Source: Falsibacillus albus
Lineage (GTDB): Bacteria > Bacillota > Bacilli > Bacillales > DSM-25281
Length of the DNA: 64,000 nt
Direction: 5' to 3'
Assembly: GCF_003668575.1 (NCBI RefSeq)
Contig: NZ_RCVZ01000011.1
Coordinates: 1-64,000, forward strand
Shown here: positions 21,762 to 30,033 of the stretch, piece by piece
Layout: each line of letters opens with the position of its first letter
Position numbering within the stretch: position 1 is the first letter of the stretch
Notes under the pieces: model-generated
The model's input: only the letters and a program-made list of their open reading frames with translations
Databases searched by the model: none
What the model was told of the DNA's origin: nothing
Position numbers and translations under genes: made by a program

Positions 21762-22475
21762 ATGGTATTGCTCGGTACTCTGGTAAACGGACTAACGATC
21801 ATTGTCGGAACATTGATAGGAAAGCTGCTTCATAAGATACCGGATGGTGTAAAAGGAACGGTTATGCAGGCCATCGGATTGGCTGTCATCGTTTTGGGGC
21901 TGCAAATGGGCTTTAAAAGCGAAAACTACTTAATCGTCATCATTTCTTTAGTGGTGGGGGCAGCCATTGGAGAATACTTCGGTTTGGAAGACAAATTGAA
22001 CGCGCTAGGGGCTTGGCTCGAGCAAAAAATTGGATCCAAAGAAAAAGGCAGCGTATCCCAAGGCTTCGTGACGGCTACGTTGATATTCGTCATAGGGGCC
22101 ATGGCTGTACTCGGGGCTTTGGACAGCGGGATCAGGCACAATCATGATGTGCTATATACGAAGTCGATCATCGATGGATTCACTTCATTGATTTTAACGA
22201 CGACGTTAGGCATCGGCGTCATTTTCTCGGCGATCCCTGTCGTCCTATATGAAGGTGGCATTGCACTATTCGCGACGCAAATCGATCGAATCGTCCCTAA
22301 TGCATTGATGAATAAATTTATTGTCGAAATGACATCAACTGGGGGAATCATGATTTTTGCCATCGGGCTCAATCTTTTGGGCGTGACAAAAATCCGCGTC
22401 GCCAATCTCCTGCCAGGCATCCTGGTCGTGGCAGTGATTGTGACAGGTATTTATTATTGGGAGCAGATTTTCTGA
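21762..22475 (+). CDS. DUF554 family membrane protein (YdfK/YqgA type)
   Basis: The 237-residue, strongly hydrophobic protein has about six or seven predicted membrane segments and the family features LGTLVNGLTIIVGTLIG at the start and GFVTATLIFVIGAMAVLGALDSG in the middle. Members are poorly characterised inner-membrane proteins with no known substrate. Monocistronic between the spo0J terminator and the convergent yyaC. Confidence 0.85.
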   Translation: MVLLGTLVNGLTIIVGTLIGKLLHKIPDGVKGTVMQAIGLAVIVLGLQMGFKSENYLIVIISLVVGAAIGEYFGLEDKLNALGAWLEQKIGSKEKGSVSQGFVTATLIFVIGAMAVLGALDSGIRHNHDVLYTKSIIDGFTSLILTTTLGIGVIFSAIPVVLYEGGIALFATQIDRIVPNALMNKFIVEMTSTGGIMIFAIGLNLLGVTKIRVANLLPGILVVAVIVTGIYYWEQIF

Positions 22476-22492
22476 CAAATCGTTTTGAAAAA

Positions 22493-22570
22493 TAGAGTTG
22501 ATCGGAGCGGAAATCAACTTTACTTGATATTGCTCAATAGCAACAAACCCTACTTAAAGAGCTTTCATTT
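22493..22570 (+). repeat. Dispersed repeat, short derivative
   Basis: GTTGATCGGAGCGGAAATCAACTT joins head directly to tail, then AATAGCAACAAACCCTACTTAAAGAGC. It looks like an internal deletion of the 12226/48698 form. Confidence 0.65.
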
Positions 22571-22579
22571 TAAAAACAT

Positions 22580-22620
22580 AAAAAAGAGAGGGCTCCCTGG
22601 TTTAAGGAGTCCTCTCTTCT
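22580..22620 (-). terminator. yyaC terminator overlapping its 3' end
   Basis: GAGAGGACTCC ... GGGAGCCCTCTC hairpin then TTTTTT on the minus strand. The stem uses the last yyaC codons. Confidence 0.7.
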
Positions 22621-23222
22621 TCATTCAGCTTCATTTGGAACCATAATTGCTTCCGTGAATATTGCTGACTCGACTGATAGATCCCTTCAGCCATCGTCCG
22701 CGCCATCTTCAGCACTAAGTTCAACCGTGTGTTCTGCAAGACAAAGAACTCCATGAATCCACTGACATTGACAATGCCGGTAATATGCATATCGCCTACC
22801 GAAGGAAGCTCTTTATTGACGCCTGCACCAGGTTTGACAGGCCCATCTCCGATTTGAATCGATCCAACACTTTTTATTCTTCCTAAACATGCATCAATCC
22901 CAATGATAAAAGGCTGATGGTGGCTTTCTTGGATCATTTGTAATTTATCCGAGAGATTGACGGCATGAATCGGGTCGTCGAGTGTCCCGTATATATGAAA
23001 GTTGGGAAGGTTCTTTTCTTCCAGAAATGTACCGACTAGTGGCCCCAATGAATCACCTGTTGACCGATCTGTCCCAATGCACGCAATCACGATCGGCTGG
23101 ATGCCGGCAACAGGAAGCAGGGTAAGAATCTCAGAAGCGATATTGGCAGAAGCCTGCTCATCGTCATGCAATATTTTAATGGGATCTGTTTTACGTTCAA
23201 AGAAACCTTTTTTCAGATTCAT
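22602..23222 (-). CDS. yyaC: Spore protease-like protein YyaC
   Basis: The 206-residue protein of the YyaC family, related in fold to the germination protease and hydrogenase-maturation proteases. Characteristic segments: VIACIGTDRSTGDSLGPLVG, YGTLDDPIHAVNL, IIGIDACLGR and KPGAGVNKELPSVGDMHITG. Function in sporulation is likely from family and taxonomic distribution but not proven. The ATG at 23222 is chosen because AAGGAG is 8-9 nt upstream; an upstream GTG abuts that SD. It lies near spo0J as in B. subtilis, but is transcribed convergently with the DUF554 gene. Confidence 0.88.
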   Translation of the reverse strand: MNLKKGFFERKTDPIKILHDDEQASANIASEILTLLPVAGIQPIVIACIGTDRSTGDSLGPLVGTFLEEKNLPNFHIYGTLDDPIHAVNLSDKLQMIQESHHQPFIIGIDACLGRIKSVGSIQIGDGPVKPGAGVNKELPSVGDMHITGIVNVSGFMEFFVLQNTRLNLVLKMARTMAEGIYQSSQQYSRKQLWFQMKLNEEERTP

Positions 23223-23458
23223 CGGCTCCACTCCTTTGTCATCGTAGTATCAGTATACGGATAAATAAAAAGTTCTATACGTATTTAAATCCACAATTGT
23301 GAAAATTATAAATTTAGTAAAAAATGCTCATCGAAAATGTTAAATCATTCACGTTATTCTATCTATTCCCCATAAATCACTTATTTGTACCAAAAATCCG
23401 TGAATATTGTTAAAATAAACATTAAACTTTGATAAAAAAGGGCCGGCAGGTGAAAAAA

Positions 23459-24370
23459 ATGAAAGAAAACGTAGATCAATCGATAAATAGTTGGTATAAA
23501 TGGATATCTAATGAACAAATGTGGATGACTTTAGGAGGCAGGACATTAAAGATCATTGCCATCATCTTAATTTCTGCTTTGGTCATCCGCATAGGCAAGG
23601 CAGCCATCCAAAATGTGTTCAAAGTAAGGGCAAAATCACCTTTGCGTTTCACTGAACGCAGGGAAGCGACCCTGCTTAAGTTACTGGAAAACGTCCTTGT
23701 ATACGTGATTTATTTTGTATCCTTCATCATGATCCTTTCCACGTTGACCATTAATGTTACTGGATTGTTGGCTGGTGCAGGGATTGTGGGACTTGCCATC
23801 GGTTTCGGTGCTCAAAACCTTGTACGGGATATTATCACTGGCTTCTTCATCATCTTTGAAGATCAATTTTCCGTGGGGGATTACGTCCGGATCGGAGGTT
23901 CTGAAGGATTTGTGGAGGAAATCGGACTGAGGACGACGAAAATAAAAAGTTGGACAGGCGAGCTGCATATTTTTCCGAATGGAAATATTTCTGAAGTTAC
24001 CAACTATTCCATGCACAACAGCATCGCGGTCGTCGATGTCAGCATCGCATATGAAGAAAATATCGATGAAGCAGAAGAGGTCATTCAAGAACTCCTTGCC
24101 AAGCTGCCGCATAAATACGAAGAACTTGTGCAGCCACCTGAGCTTTTGGGTGTCCAGAATCTTGCCGCATCCGAAGTTGTGATGCGAATTGTCGCCGAAA
24201 CGATCCCTGTCCGTCACTGGTATATCGCCAGAATGATTCGGAAAGAAGTGAAAATGGCGCTCGACGCTCGCGGAATTGAAATCCCATTTCCGAGAATGGT
24301 ACTATATTCGCGTCAAGAGGAAAGCGAAATCAAGCATTCCTTGGAGAAGAAGAAATTAGAAGGTGAATAG
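23459..24370 (+). CDS. Small-conductance mechanosensitive ion channel (MscS family)
   Basis: The 303-residue protein has an N-terminal segment, two to three membrane helices (about 25-45, 70-90, 100-120) and the pore-lining helix with the glycine-rich GLLAGAGIVGLAIGFGAQNLVRD. The beta domain follows (FEDQFSVGDYVRIGGSEGFVEEIGLRTT). It would release solutes on hypo-osmotic shock. An ATG at 23459 with AGGTGA 5 nt upstream is chosen over an upstream TTG. Followed after 11 nt by the DUF951 gene. Confidence 0.92.
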   Translation: MKENVDQSINSWYKWISNEQMWMTLGGRTLKIIAIILISALVIRIGKAAIQNVFKVRAKSPLRFTERREATLLKLLENVLVYVIYFVSFIMILSTLTINVTGLLAGAGIVGLAIGFGAQNLVRDIITGFFIIFEDQFSVGDYVRIGGSEGFVEEIGLRTTKIKSWTGELHIFPNGNISEVTNYSMHNSIAVVDVSIAYEENIDEAEEVIQELLAKLPHKYEELVQPPELLGVQNLAASEVVMRIVAETIPVRHWYIARMIRKEVKMALDARGIEIPFPRMVLYSRQEESEIKHSLEKKKLEGE

Positions 24371-24381
24371 GAGGAAGTCGT

Positions 24382-24582
24382 ATGGATCAGCAAAAAGTAT
24401 TCGGAATCAATGATGTGGTGGAAATGAAAAAGCCCCATCCGTGCGGTGTGAATCGCTGGAAAATCATCCGAATGGGCATGGATATTCGCATTAAGTGTGA
24501 AGGCTGCGACCATAGTGTATTGCTTCCTAGGAAAGAATTTACCCGTAAAATGAAAAAAGTTTTGGTAAAGCACGAGGAGTAA
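24382..24582 (+). CDS. DUF951 small zinc-ribbon-like protein
   Basis: The 66-residue protein has the DUF951 pattern: DVVEMKKPHPCGVNRWKIIRMG then IRIKCEGCDH. One HPCG and one CxxC suggest metal binding. Found beside MscS and ychF in many Firmicutes (B. subtilis has a counterpart in the same neighbourhood). Role unknown. Good SD (GGAGG). Confidence 0.88.
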   Translation: MDQQKVFGINDVVEMKKPHPCGVNRWKIIRMGMDIRIKCEGCDHSVLLPRKEFTRKMKKVLVKHEE

Positions 24583-24769
24583 TATCCCTCGTGTTTTAAT
24601 TTGTTATGCTGCTTGTCTTTTTTCTATGTTATCCCTATAATTGGGAAGGGTTTATTGTTTATTTTTTTCTTATTTTAATAGTCAATGCGAGAGTTTTTTA
24701 TATGTTCAATAGGGGCTTTTTGTTTATAAACAGCCTGAATAATAGAATTGTCATAGAGGAGTGACGTAA

Positions 24770-25870
24770 ATGGCTCTTACAGCTGGAATTGTAGGGTTAC
24801 CAAATGTAGGGAAATCAACTTTGTTCAACGCGATTACGAAAGCGGGTGCGGAATCTGCCAACTACCCATTCTGTACGATCGATCCGAACGTGGGAATTGT
24901 TGAGGTGCCGGATCATCGTTTGGACAAGCTGACAGAACTTGTACAGCCGAAAAAAACGGTTCCAACAACTTTTGAATTCACTGATATCGCCGGTATCGTA
25001 AAAGGTGCGAGCAAAGGTGAAGGATTGGGCAACAAGTTCTTATCACATATTCGCCAAGTGGACGCCATCTGCCAAGTGGTCCGCTGTTTTGCAGATGACA
25101 ACATCACACACGTTTCCGGGAAAGTCGATCCGATTGCCGACATCGAAACCATCAACCTGGAATTGATCCTGGCTGATTTGGAATCGGTAGAAAAACGCAT
25201 TGTCCGCGTACAAAAGCTGGCAAAGCAAAAAGATAAGGAAGCTTTAATCGAGCACGATATTTTAGTGAAGTTAAAAGATGCGTTTGAAAATGAAAAACCT
25301 GCGAGAGCGGTAGAATTTACAGATGAGCAAATGAAGATCGTAAAAGGGCTTCATTTGTTGACGACGAAACCAGTCCTTTATGTGGCGAATGTCGGTGAAG
25401 ATGAAATTGCCGAGCCGGACAATAACGAATACGTCCAGCAAGTCCGTGAATTCGCTGAGAAGGACAATGCTGAAGTAATCGTGGTTTGTGCGAAGATCGA
25501 AGAAGAAATCGCTGAACTGGATGAAGAGGAAAAAGCAATGTTCCTTGACGAGCTTGGAATCGAAGAATCAGGCTTGGATCAGCTGATTCGCGCTGCTTAC
25601 AGCTTATTGGGATTAGCGACTTATTTCACGGCAGGCGTCCAGGAAGTGCGTGCATGGACATTCCGCCGCGGTATGAAAGCACCTGAGTGTGCGGGAATCA
25701 TCCATACCGACTTCGAACGGGGATTCATCCGCGCCGAAACGGTATCCTACGACGACCTGGTAGCTGGTGGAAACATGAACGCTGCAAAAGAAGCCGGCAA
25801 GGTTAGACTGGAAGGAAAAGAATACATCGTAAAAGACGGAGACGTCATCCACTTCAGATTTAACGTTTAA
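24770..25870 (+). CDS. ychF: Redox-regulated ATPase YchF (Obg-like)
   Basis: The 366-residue translation-associated P-loop protein has G1 GLPNVGKST, G3 DIAGIVKGASKGEGLGN, and the NVGEDE motif in place of NKxD, the mark of ATP rather than GTP preference. A coiled-coil segment and a C-terminal TGS domain follow. Binds ribosomes; implicated in stress responses in other bacteria. The ATG is preceded by AGAGGAGTGA. A repeat element follows the stop. Confidence 0.96.
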   Translation: MALTAGIVGLPNVGKSTLFNAITKAGAESANYPFCTIDPNVGIVEVPDHRLDKLTELVQPKKTVPTTFEFTDIAGIVKGASKGEGLGNKFLSHIRQVDAICQVVRCFADDNITHVSGKVDPIADIETINLELILADLESVEKRIVRVQKLAKQKDKEALIEHDILVKLKDAFENEKPARAVEFTDEQMKIVKGLHLLTTKPVLYVANVGEDEIAEPDNNEYVQQVREFAEKDNAEVIVVCAKIEEEIAELDEEEKAMFLDELGIEESGLDQLIRAAYSLLGLATYFTAGVQEVRAWTFRRGMKAPECAGIIHTDFERGFIRAETVSYDDLVAGGNMNAAKEAGKVRLEGKEYIVKDGDVIHFRFNV

Positions 25871-26017
25871 TAGAAAAGTGGAAGCGGCTAGATCAGAGGC
25901 GAAGAGATAAGGAACAAAGGCTAAGTTCGCCACGTCGTGTGGCAACGCCTTTGCTCGTACATCCTGTACGTCGAAGATAAAGGAAACACGAAGAGCGTAA
26001 GGAATCGATAAGAGTAG
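25871..26017 (+). repeat. GAAAGTGGAAGCGGC-type intergenic element after ychF
   Basis: AAAAGTGGAAGCGGCTAGAT then AGAGGCGAAGA... is related to the element after purA (38863). It carries internal inverted repeats such as TCGTACATCCTGTACG. No coding potential. Confidence 0.6.
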
Positions 26018-26060
26018 AAAAGAAACACGAAAGGCGGAAGCCGAACGTGTTTCTTTTTTT
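26018..26060 (+). terminator. ychF terminator
   Basis: AAAAGAAACACG / CGTGTTTCTTTTTTT stem with a 15-nt loop that itself contains a small GGC/GCC pairing. Confidence 0.8.
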
Positions 26061-26116
26061 ATTTTGAAAAATGGAGCAGGCAGGGGTGGTGCATATTTTG
26101 TAGAAAGTTGTCGAAT

Positions 26117-26379
26117 GGTCGATATATCTATGGAATTGGCTGATAAAATAAAAATTTGGTTGATATATTCAAAAAATCCGCTGATATATCAGGTTTCCGG
26201 CTGATATCCTAGCAAAAATGGCCGATAGCACTCCTGAAACATCACTTGCTTTCAGCACTAAAGCAAAATATCGGGCAAATGAACGTAGATATCGGTCTGA
26301 ATTTCCATATATCGGTCCAATCTGGCCATTTATCGGTCCAAAAATGAATATATCGGTCAAAATCATCACAATATCGGCC
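26117..26379. repeat. Inverted, helically phased GGYYGATA / TATCGGYC array
   Basis: Left half: units at 26117, 26138, 26158, 26179, 26199 and 26220 reading GG(T/C)(C/T)GATA (one is CGCTGATA). Right half: TATCGG units at 26269, 26290, 26310, 26331, 26351 and 26372. Both halves step 21, 20, 21, 20, 21 bp. Each left unit pairs in exact register with a right unit around a dyad at about 26248. Spacers are AT-rich and diverged. No gene is visible in 26061-26546. Confidence 0.75.
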
Positions 26380-26546
26380 AATCGACAAAAAATGATAAAA
26401 TCCGCAGATGCGTCTCTGGCTCCATTCCACCCTATCCAACCCTTGCAGAACCTTCTTCCTGTTCTTTACTAATTCTTTACAAATAATTTTCATGAGCAAA
26501 ATAAAGATTGATTACAATCAAGAGTAAGAATAAGAAAGGGGGATTC

Positions 26547-27068
26547 ATGATGGATAAAACAAAATCTTGGTTGATTCAGCAGGAAATGAACTGGTTTTAT
26601 TTGTTTAACCAGCGACCACAGGCCATAATCAAATTTTTTCAATTCATCACACATCTGGGTGGTGCGGTCATGACCATTTCCATCCCCTTAATTTTGTTGA
26701 TTTTCGGTGAAGGGAGCATTCATGAAACAGCAAAACTTACAGCGTTTTCCTTAGCTTCAAGCCATTTGATTGTTTCGGTGATCAAGAGGATCGTCAAAAG
26801 GATCCGTCCATACGTTCAGCTGCCAGATGCCATGAATCATATCCCTCCGTTGAAAGACCATTCATTTCCTTCTGGGCATTCGACGGCGGTATTTTCGGTC
26901 GCGACACCTTTCATGCTTCAATTTCCAATGATTTCGGCTTTGCTGCTGCCGATTGCTTCCATAGTGGCCATTTCCCGGATTGTCCTCGGTGTTCATTACC
27001 CGTCCGATGTCGTGTGTGGAGTCTGTCTTGGAGTCATCTCGTCAATCGTCATGTTTGTATGGATATAA
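26547..27068 (+). CDS. PAP2 superfamily phosphatase
   Basis: The 173-residue membrane protein has the three-part acid phosphatase signature: KRIVKRIRPY, FPSGHST and SRIVLGVHYPSD. These motifs serve lipid phosphatases such as undecaprenyl-pyrophosphate or phosphatidylglycerol-phosphate phosphatase; the exact substrate cannot be read from sequence. About five membrane helices. GGGGG precedes two adjacent ATGs (26547, 26550); either could start. It is followed closely by a glycosyltransferase gene, suggesting joint envelope-lipid work. Confidence 0.88.
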   Translation: MMDKTKSWLIQQEMNWFYLFNQRPQAIIKFFQFITHLGGAVMTISIPLILLIFGEGSIHETAKLTAFSLASSHLIVSVIKRIVKRIRPYVQLPDAMNHIPPLKDHSFPSGHSTAVFSVATPFMLQFPMISALLLPIASIVAISRIVLGVHYPSDVVCGVCLGVISSIVMFVWI

Positions 27069-27089
27069 AAAATAGGGGGTTGTTTTAGG

Positions 27090-28235
27090 ATGAGAATTGC
27101 GTTATTTTCTGATACCTTCTTTCCACAGGTAAATGGCGTAGCTCGAACGCTCAAAAGGTACTTGGATTACATGGAGAGCAAACAGATCGAATGTCAGATA
27201 TTTCTCCCGACTTTTGACAGCTGTCCATCCTATCCGAATATTCACCAATTCACCAGTTATCCGTTTTTCTTTTATCCAGAATGCCGAACGGCTGTCGTCC
27301 ATCCGAAGAAAATAGAAGAACGCCTATTGGCATTTGCCCCGGACTTGATCCATGTGGCGACCCCTTTGACAATGGGGCTTTATGGGGCAAGGATTGCCAA
27401 GAAAAGAGGAATTCCTTGTGTTGCATCCTACCATACCCATTTCGATCAATATCTCGAGTATTATAAGCTGACCTGGCTATCCCCCTTGATGTGGAAATAC
27501 ATGAAATGGTTCCATGCTCCATTTGAAAAAATATTTGTCCCCTCCCAAGAAACGCAAACCCATTTAAATGAAAAAGGATTTAATAATGTTTCCATTTGGT
27601 CCCGTGGTGTGGACAGCGAGCTTTTTCATCCACGGAAAAGGTCCATAGCCGTTAAGGAAAATTTGAATGTGAAGGATAAAATGCTGCTGTTATATGTCGG
27701 GAGGATTTCCCCAGAAAAGGATGTCGAGACATTAAAGAAAATCATCCTTACTTTCCCGGAAAAACTTCGACATAAGGTGCATTGGCTCATTGTCGGGGAT
27801 GGTCCATCCAAAGCACAACTGGAAACAGATTTATTGAATGAGCCTGTAACATTTACAGGGTATTTGGAAGGGGAAGAGCTGGCAAAAGTATATGCTTCAG
27901 CGGACCTCTTTGTCTTTCCATCCGCTTCGGAAACATTCGGAAATGTCGTACTTGAAGCCATGTCATCTGGGCTTCTGGTGATTACATCCAATCGCGGAGG
28001 CGTCACGAACATTGTCAGCGATGGGCAAAATGGGTTCATGTGCAAAGAAAAAGATGAGCACGACTTCATTCGAAAAATAGAAATGTTCCTACTGAGAGAA
28101 GAGAAAGTTGAGTATTTAAGGTATTCTGCCAGAAAATATGCAGAACTTCAGTCATGGAGCGAGATTTTCGAGAAACTGGTAACGGAATTCAAAGAAGTGG
28201 TTGATATTAATCAAAAACTTAAGAGAGATGCATGA
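27090..28235 (+). CDS. Glycosyltransferase family 4 (mannosyltransferase-like)
   Basis: The 381-residue GT-B enzyme has an N-terminal domain starting MRIALFSDTFFPQVNGVARTL and a C-terminal nucleotide-sugar domain with LLYVGRISPEKDV, IVGDGP and FPSASETFGNVVLEAMSSGL (EX7E motif). The family includes GDP-mannose-dependent alpha-mannosyltransferases acting on diacylglycerol-type lipids. Substrate not provable here. It lies 21 nt after the PAP2 gene and ends just upstream of the rpsF promoter. Confidence 0.88.
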   Translation: MRIALFSDTFFPQVNGVARTLKRYLDYMESKQIECQIFLPTFDSCPSYPNIHQFTSYPFFFYPECRTAVVHPKKIEERLLAFAPDLIHVATPLTMGLYGARIAKKRGIPCVASYHTHFDQYLEYYKLTWLSPLMWKYMKWFHAPFEKIFVPSQETQTHLNEKGFNNVSIWSRGVDSELFHPRKRSIAVKENLNVKDKMLLLYVGRISPEKDVETLKKIILTFPEKLRHKVHWLIVGDGPSKAQLETDLLNEPVTFTGYLEGEELAKVYASADLFVFPSASETFGNVVLEAMSSGLLVITSNRGGVTNIVSDGQNGFMCKEKDEHDFIRKIEMFLLREEKVEYLRYSARKYAELQSWSEIFEKLVTEFKEVVDINQKLKRDA

Positions 28236-28266
28236 TTGGCTGTTTATTTTACAAGGTTCTACTATA

Positions 28267-28295
28267 TTGCACAATTAGCACTCTTATGCTATAAT
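28267..28295 (+). promoter_or_regulatory. rpsF operon promoter
   Basis: TTGCAC (28267-28272) and TATAAT (28290-28295), 17-nt spacer, with a TG one base before the -10. Confidence 0.85.
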
Positions 28296-28309
28296 TACAA
28301 CTTGTGAGT

Positions 28310-28356
28310 AATGAAGACATTGCTCCTTGCCCTTTTTGAAGGGCCGCATAGTCCAT
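28310..28356 (+). promoter_or_regulatory. Candidate S6:S18-binding leader motif
   Basis: In the rpsF leader an inner hairpin GCCCTTTTTGAAGGGC is followed by CGC and enclosed by an imperfect outer stem (GACATTGC / GCATAGTC), leaving CCG at the junction. Firmicutes rpsF leaders carry a conserved motif of this shape bound by the S6:S18 complex for autoregulation. Confidence 0.55.
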
Positions 28357-28373
28357 AAGGAGGTGACATACTG

Positions 28374-28661
28374 ATGAGAAAGTACGAACTAATGTACATT
28401 ATCCGCCCAAATGTTGATGATGAATCAAAGAAGGCAGTTGTTGAGCGTTTCGCTAACATCCTAACTTCAAATGGTGCGGAAATCATCGAGTCAAAAGATT
28501 GGGGTAAACGTCGTCTTGCGTACGAGATTAATGATTTCCGTGATGGGTTCTACCAAATCGTAAACATTAATGCTGGTACTGAAGCGGTTCAAGAATTTGA
28601 CCGTCTTGCGAAGATCAGCGACGATATTATCCGTCATATCGCAGTAAGAAACGAACAATAA
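28374..28661 (+). CDS. rpsF: 30S ribosomal protein S6
   Basis: The 95-residue S6 starts [17 protein letters not shown] and contains the family block [20 protein letters not shown]. It pairs with S18 on the platform of the small subunit. Strong AAGGAGGTGA SD. First gene of rpsF-ssbA-rpsR. Confidence 0.98.
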   Translation: MRKYELMYIIRPNVDDESKKAVVERFANILTSNGAEIIESKDWGKRRLAYEINDFRDGFYQIVNINAGTEAVQEFDRLAKISDDIIRHIAVRNEQ

Positions 28662-28735
28662 TCGAATTTTACAATAATAAATCCTTTTAATACGTTCTTA
28701 TTGAACATTATTTTTAGGGGAAGGGGTTGATTCTG

Positions 28736-29269
28736 ATGATGAATCGTGTCGTTTTAGTGGGTCGCCTTACAAAGGATCCCGAATTGCGTTTCACTCCAAA
28801 TGGGGTAGCGGTCGCGACATTCACTTTGGCTGTTAATCGTAGTTTTACGAATCAGCAAGGTGATCGGGAGGCTGACTTCATCAACTGTGTTGTATGGCGT
28901 CGTCCTGCAGAAAATGTAGCGAATTTCTTGAAAAAAGGTAGCTTAGCAGGTGTGGACGGGCGAATTCAAACCCGTAATTTTGAAGGCCAGGATGGTAAGC
29001 GAGTCTACATTACAGAAGTAGTGGCAGAGAGCGTACAGTTCCTTGAGCCGAAGAATTCTAACAGCCAAGAGCGTGGCGGCAGCTATAATGCCGGCGGTCA
29101 GCGCAGCCAAGACTATTCTTTCAATCAAAATCAGAATCAGAATCAACGCAGCAATAACAATAACAATAACAACAACAATAATAATAAAGGCTATACACGC
29201 TTGGATGAAGATCCGTTTGCAAATGACGGACAACCTATCGATATTTCAGACGATGATCTTCCATTCTAA
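28736..29269 (+). CDS. ssbA: Single-stranded DNA-binding protein SsbA
   Basis: The 177-residue protein has an N-terminal OB fold ([22 protein letters not shown] to about 110) and an acidic C-terminal tip DISDDDLPF that recruits replication and repair partners. The linker is unusually rich in asparagine and glutamine, encoded by an AAC/AAT triplet run (about 29130-29190) prone to slippage. The ATG at 28736 has AAGGGG 9 nt upstream; the in-frame TTG at 28727 abuts it. Confidence 0.97.
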   Translation: MMNRVVLVGRLTKDPELRFTPNGVAVATFTLAVNRSFTNQQGDREADFINCVVWRRPAENVANFLKKGSLAGVDGRIQTRNFEGQDGKRVYITEVVAESVQFLEPKNSNSQERGGSYNAGGQRSQDYSFNQNQNQNQRSNNNNNNNNNNNKGYTRLDEDPFANDGQPIDISDDDLPF

Positions 29270-29311
29270 ATAGCTTTTAAAAACAAATAAAAATAAAGGA
29301 GGGAAATACTC

Positions 29312-29548
29312 ATGGCAGGTGGACGCAGAGGCGGTCGTAAGCGTAAAAAGGTGTGTTTCTTCACATCCAACGGCATTACGCACATCGACTATAAAGATGT
29401 AGATCTTTTGAAAAAATTCATCTCTGAACGTGGAAAAATTCTTCCACGCCGTGTGACTGGCACAAGTGCAAAGTACCAACGTAAATTAACTGCTGCAGTT
29501 AAACGCGCTCGTACTATGGCATTGCTACCATACGTAACTGGTGAATAA
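29312..29548 (+). CDS. rpsR: 30S ribosomal protein S18
   Basis: The 78-residue S18 ([22 protein letters not shown] at the start) carries the central blocks [22 protein letters not shown] and [12 protein letters not shown]. It keeps one cysteine of the possible zinc-binding form. AAGGAGGG SD upstream; terminator downstream. Confidence 0.98.
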   Translation: MAGGRRGGRKRKKVCFFTSNGITHIDYKDVDLLKKFISERGKILPRRVTGTSAKYQRKLTAAVKRARTMALLPYVTGE

Positions 29549-29560
29549 TAATTATAAATG

Positions 29561-29592
29561 AAAGACAGCAGAATCATTCTGCTGTCTTTTTA
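29561..29592 (+). terminator. rpsR terminator
   Basis: AAAGACAGCAGAAT / ATTCTGCTGTCTTTTT near-perfect hairpin, 12 nt after the rpsR stop. Confidence 0.9.
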
Positions 29593-29616
29593 TTTGGCAT
29601 TGTTCGAAAGGTTTCG

Positions 29617-29800
29617 CAAGGTTGTTTTCTGCTGCAGGATACTCGCTTTCCGAGGGGTCTCACATGAAGTGAGGTCGTTCGATGTTTGCAGAGGACAAGG
29701 AATGCTTCGTGAGATGTGCCGAACTTAATCGAACATCCGCCTTATATCTCCTCGGCCTAGCCTGAGGGGTCTCCTTGTCTCCCTGTCTCGAACCTTCTTC
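29617..29800 (-). repeat. Dispersed GC-richer intergenic repeat
   Basis: GCTGCAGGATACTCGCTTTCCGAGGGG and a second GAGGGGTCTCC at about 29765 resemble the common Bacillaceae repeat whose other strand reads ...CGGAAAGCGAGTATCCTGCAGC. The rest of the 29593-30033 gap is AT-rich with no gene seen. Confidence 0.55.
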
Positions 29801-29965
29801 TCCAATCCAATCAACATCAAATAGTGTTTTACTAAAAAAACAACTTTTTGAGATTGACTTTTGCTATGTTCCCCCTTTCATCAAAACCCCATTGCTCTTT
29901 TGGAATAAATTACATATTACCTACTTCTATATGCTTATTTTTAATCCTAATATACGTAAATATGT

Positions 29966-29991
29966 TAAAAATTTCTTATCATTGTCGACAT
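29966..29991 (+). promoter_or_regulatory. Possible sigma-D (motility) promoter of the chemoreceptor gene
   Basis: TAAA (29966-29969), 14-nt spacer, GTCGACAT (29984-29991); consensus is TAAA-N15-GCCGATAT, so 6 of 8 match in the second element. Chemoreceptor genes are typical sigma-D targets. Confidence 0.4.
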
Positions 29992-30033
29992 AGTAAGGAG
30001 GTACTTAATAAATTTTAGGGGGATTTTGCACAC

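Noticed and set aside
23681-24217. 178-codon minus-strand frame opposite the MscS gene
   Set aside because: Shadow of a well-supported channel gene; composition is that of an antisense frame.
26117-26379. CRISPR array
   Set aside because: Units are only about 8-12 bp and degenerate, spacing is 20-21 bp, the halves are inverted and there are no cas genes.
26169-26499. Small frames on both strands across the phased array
   Set aside because: Translated repeats without ribosome sites; non-coding structure explains them better.
29617-29800. Insertion sequence remnant
   Set aside because: No transposase fragment or terminal inverted repeats; matches a dispersed intergenic repeat instead.
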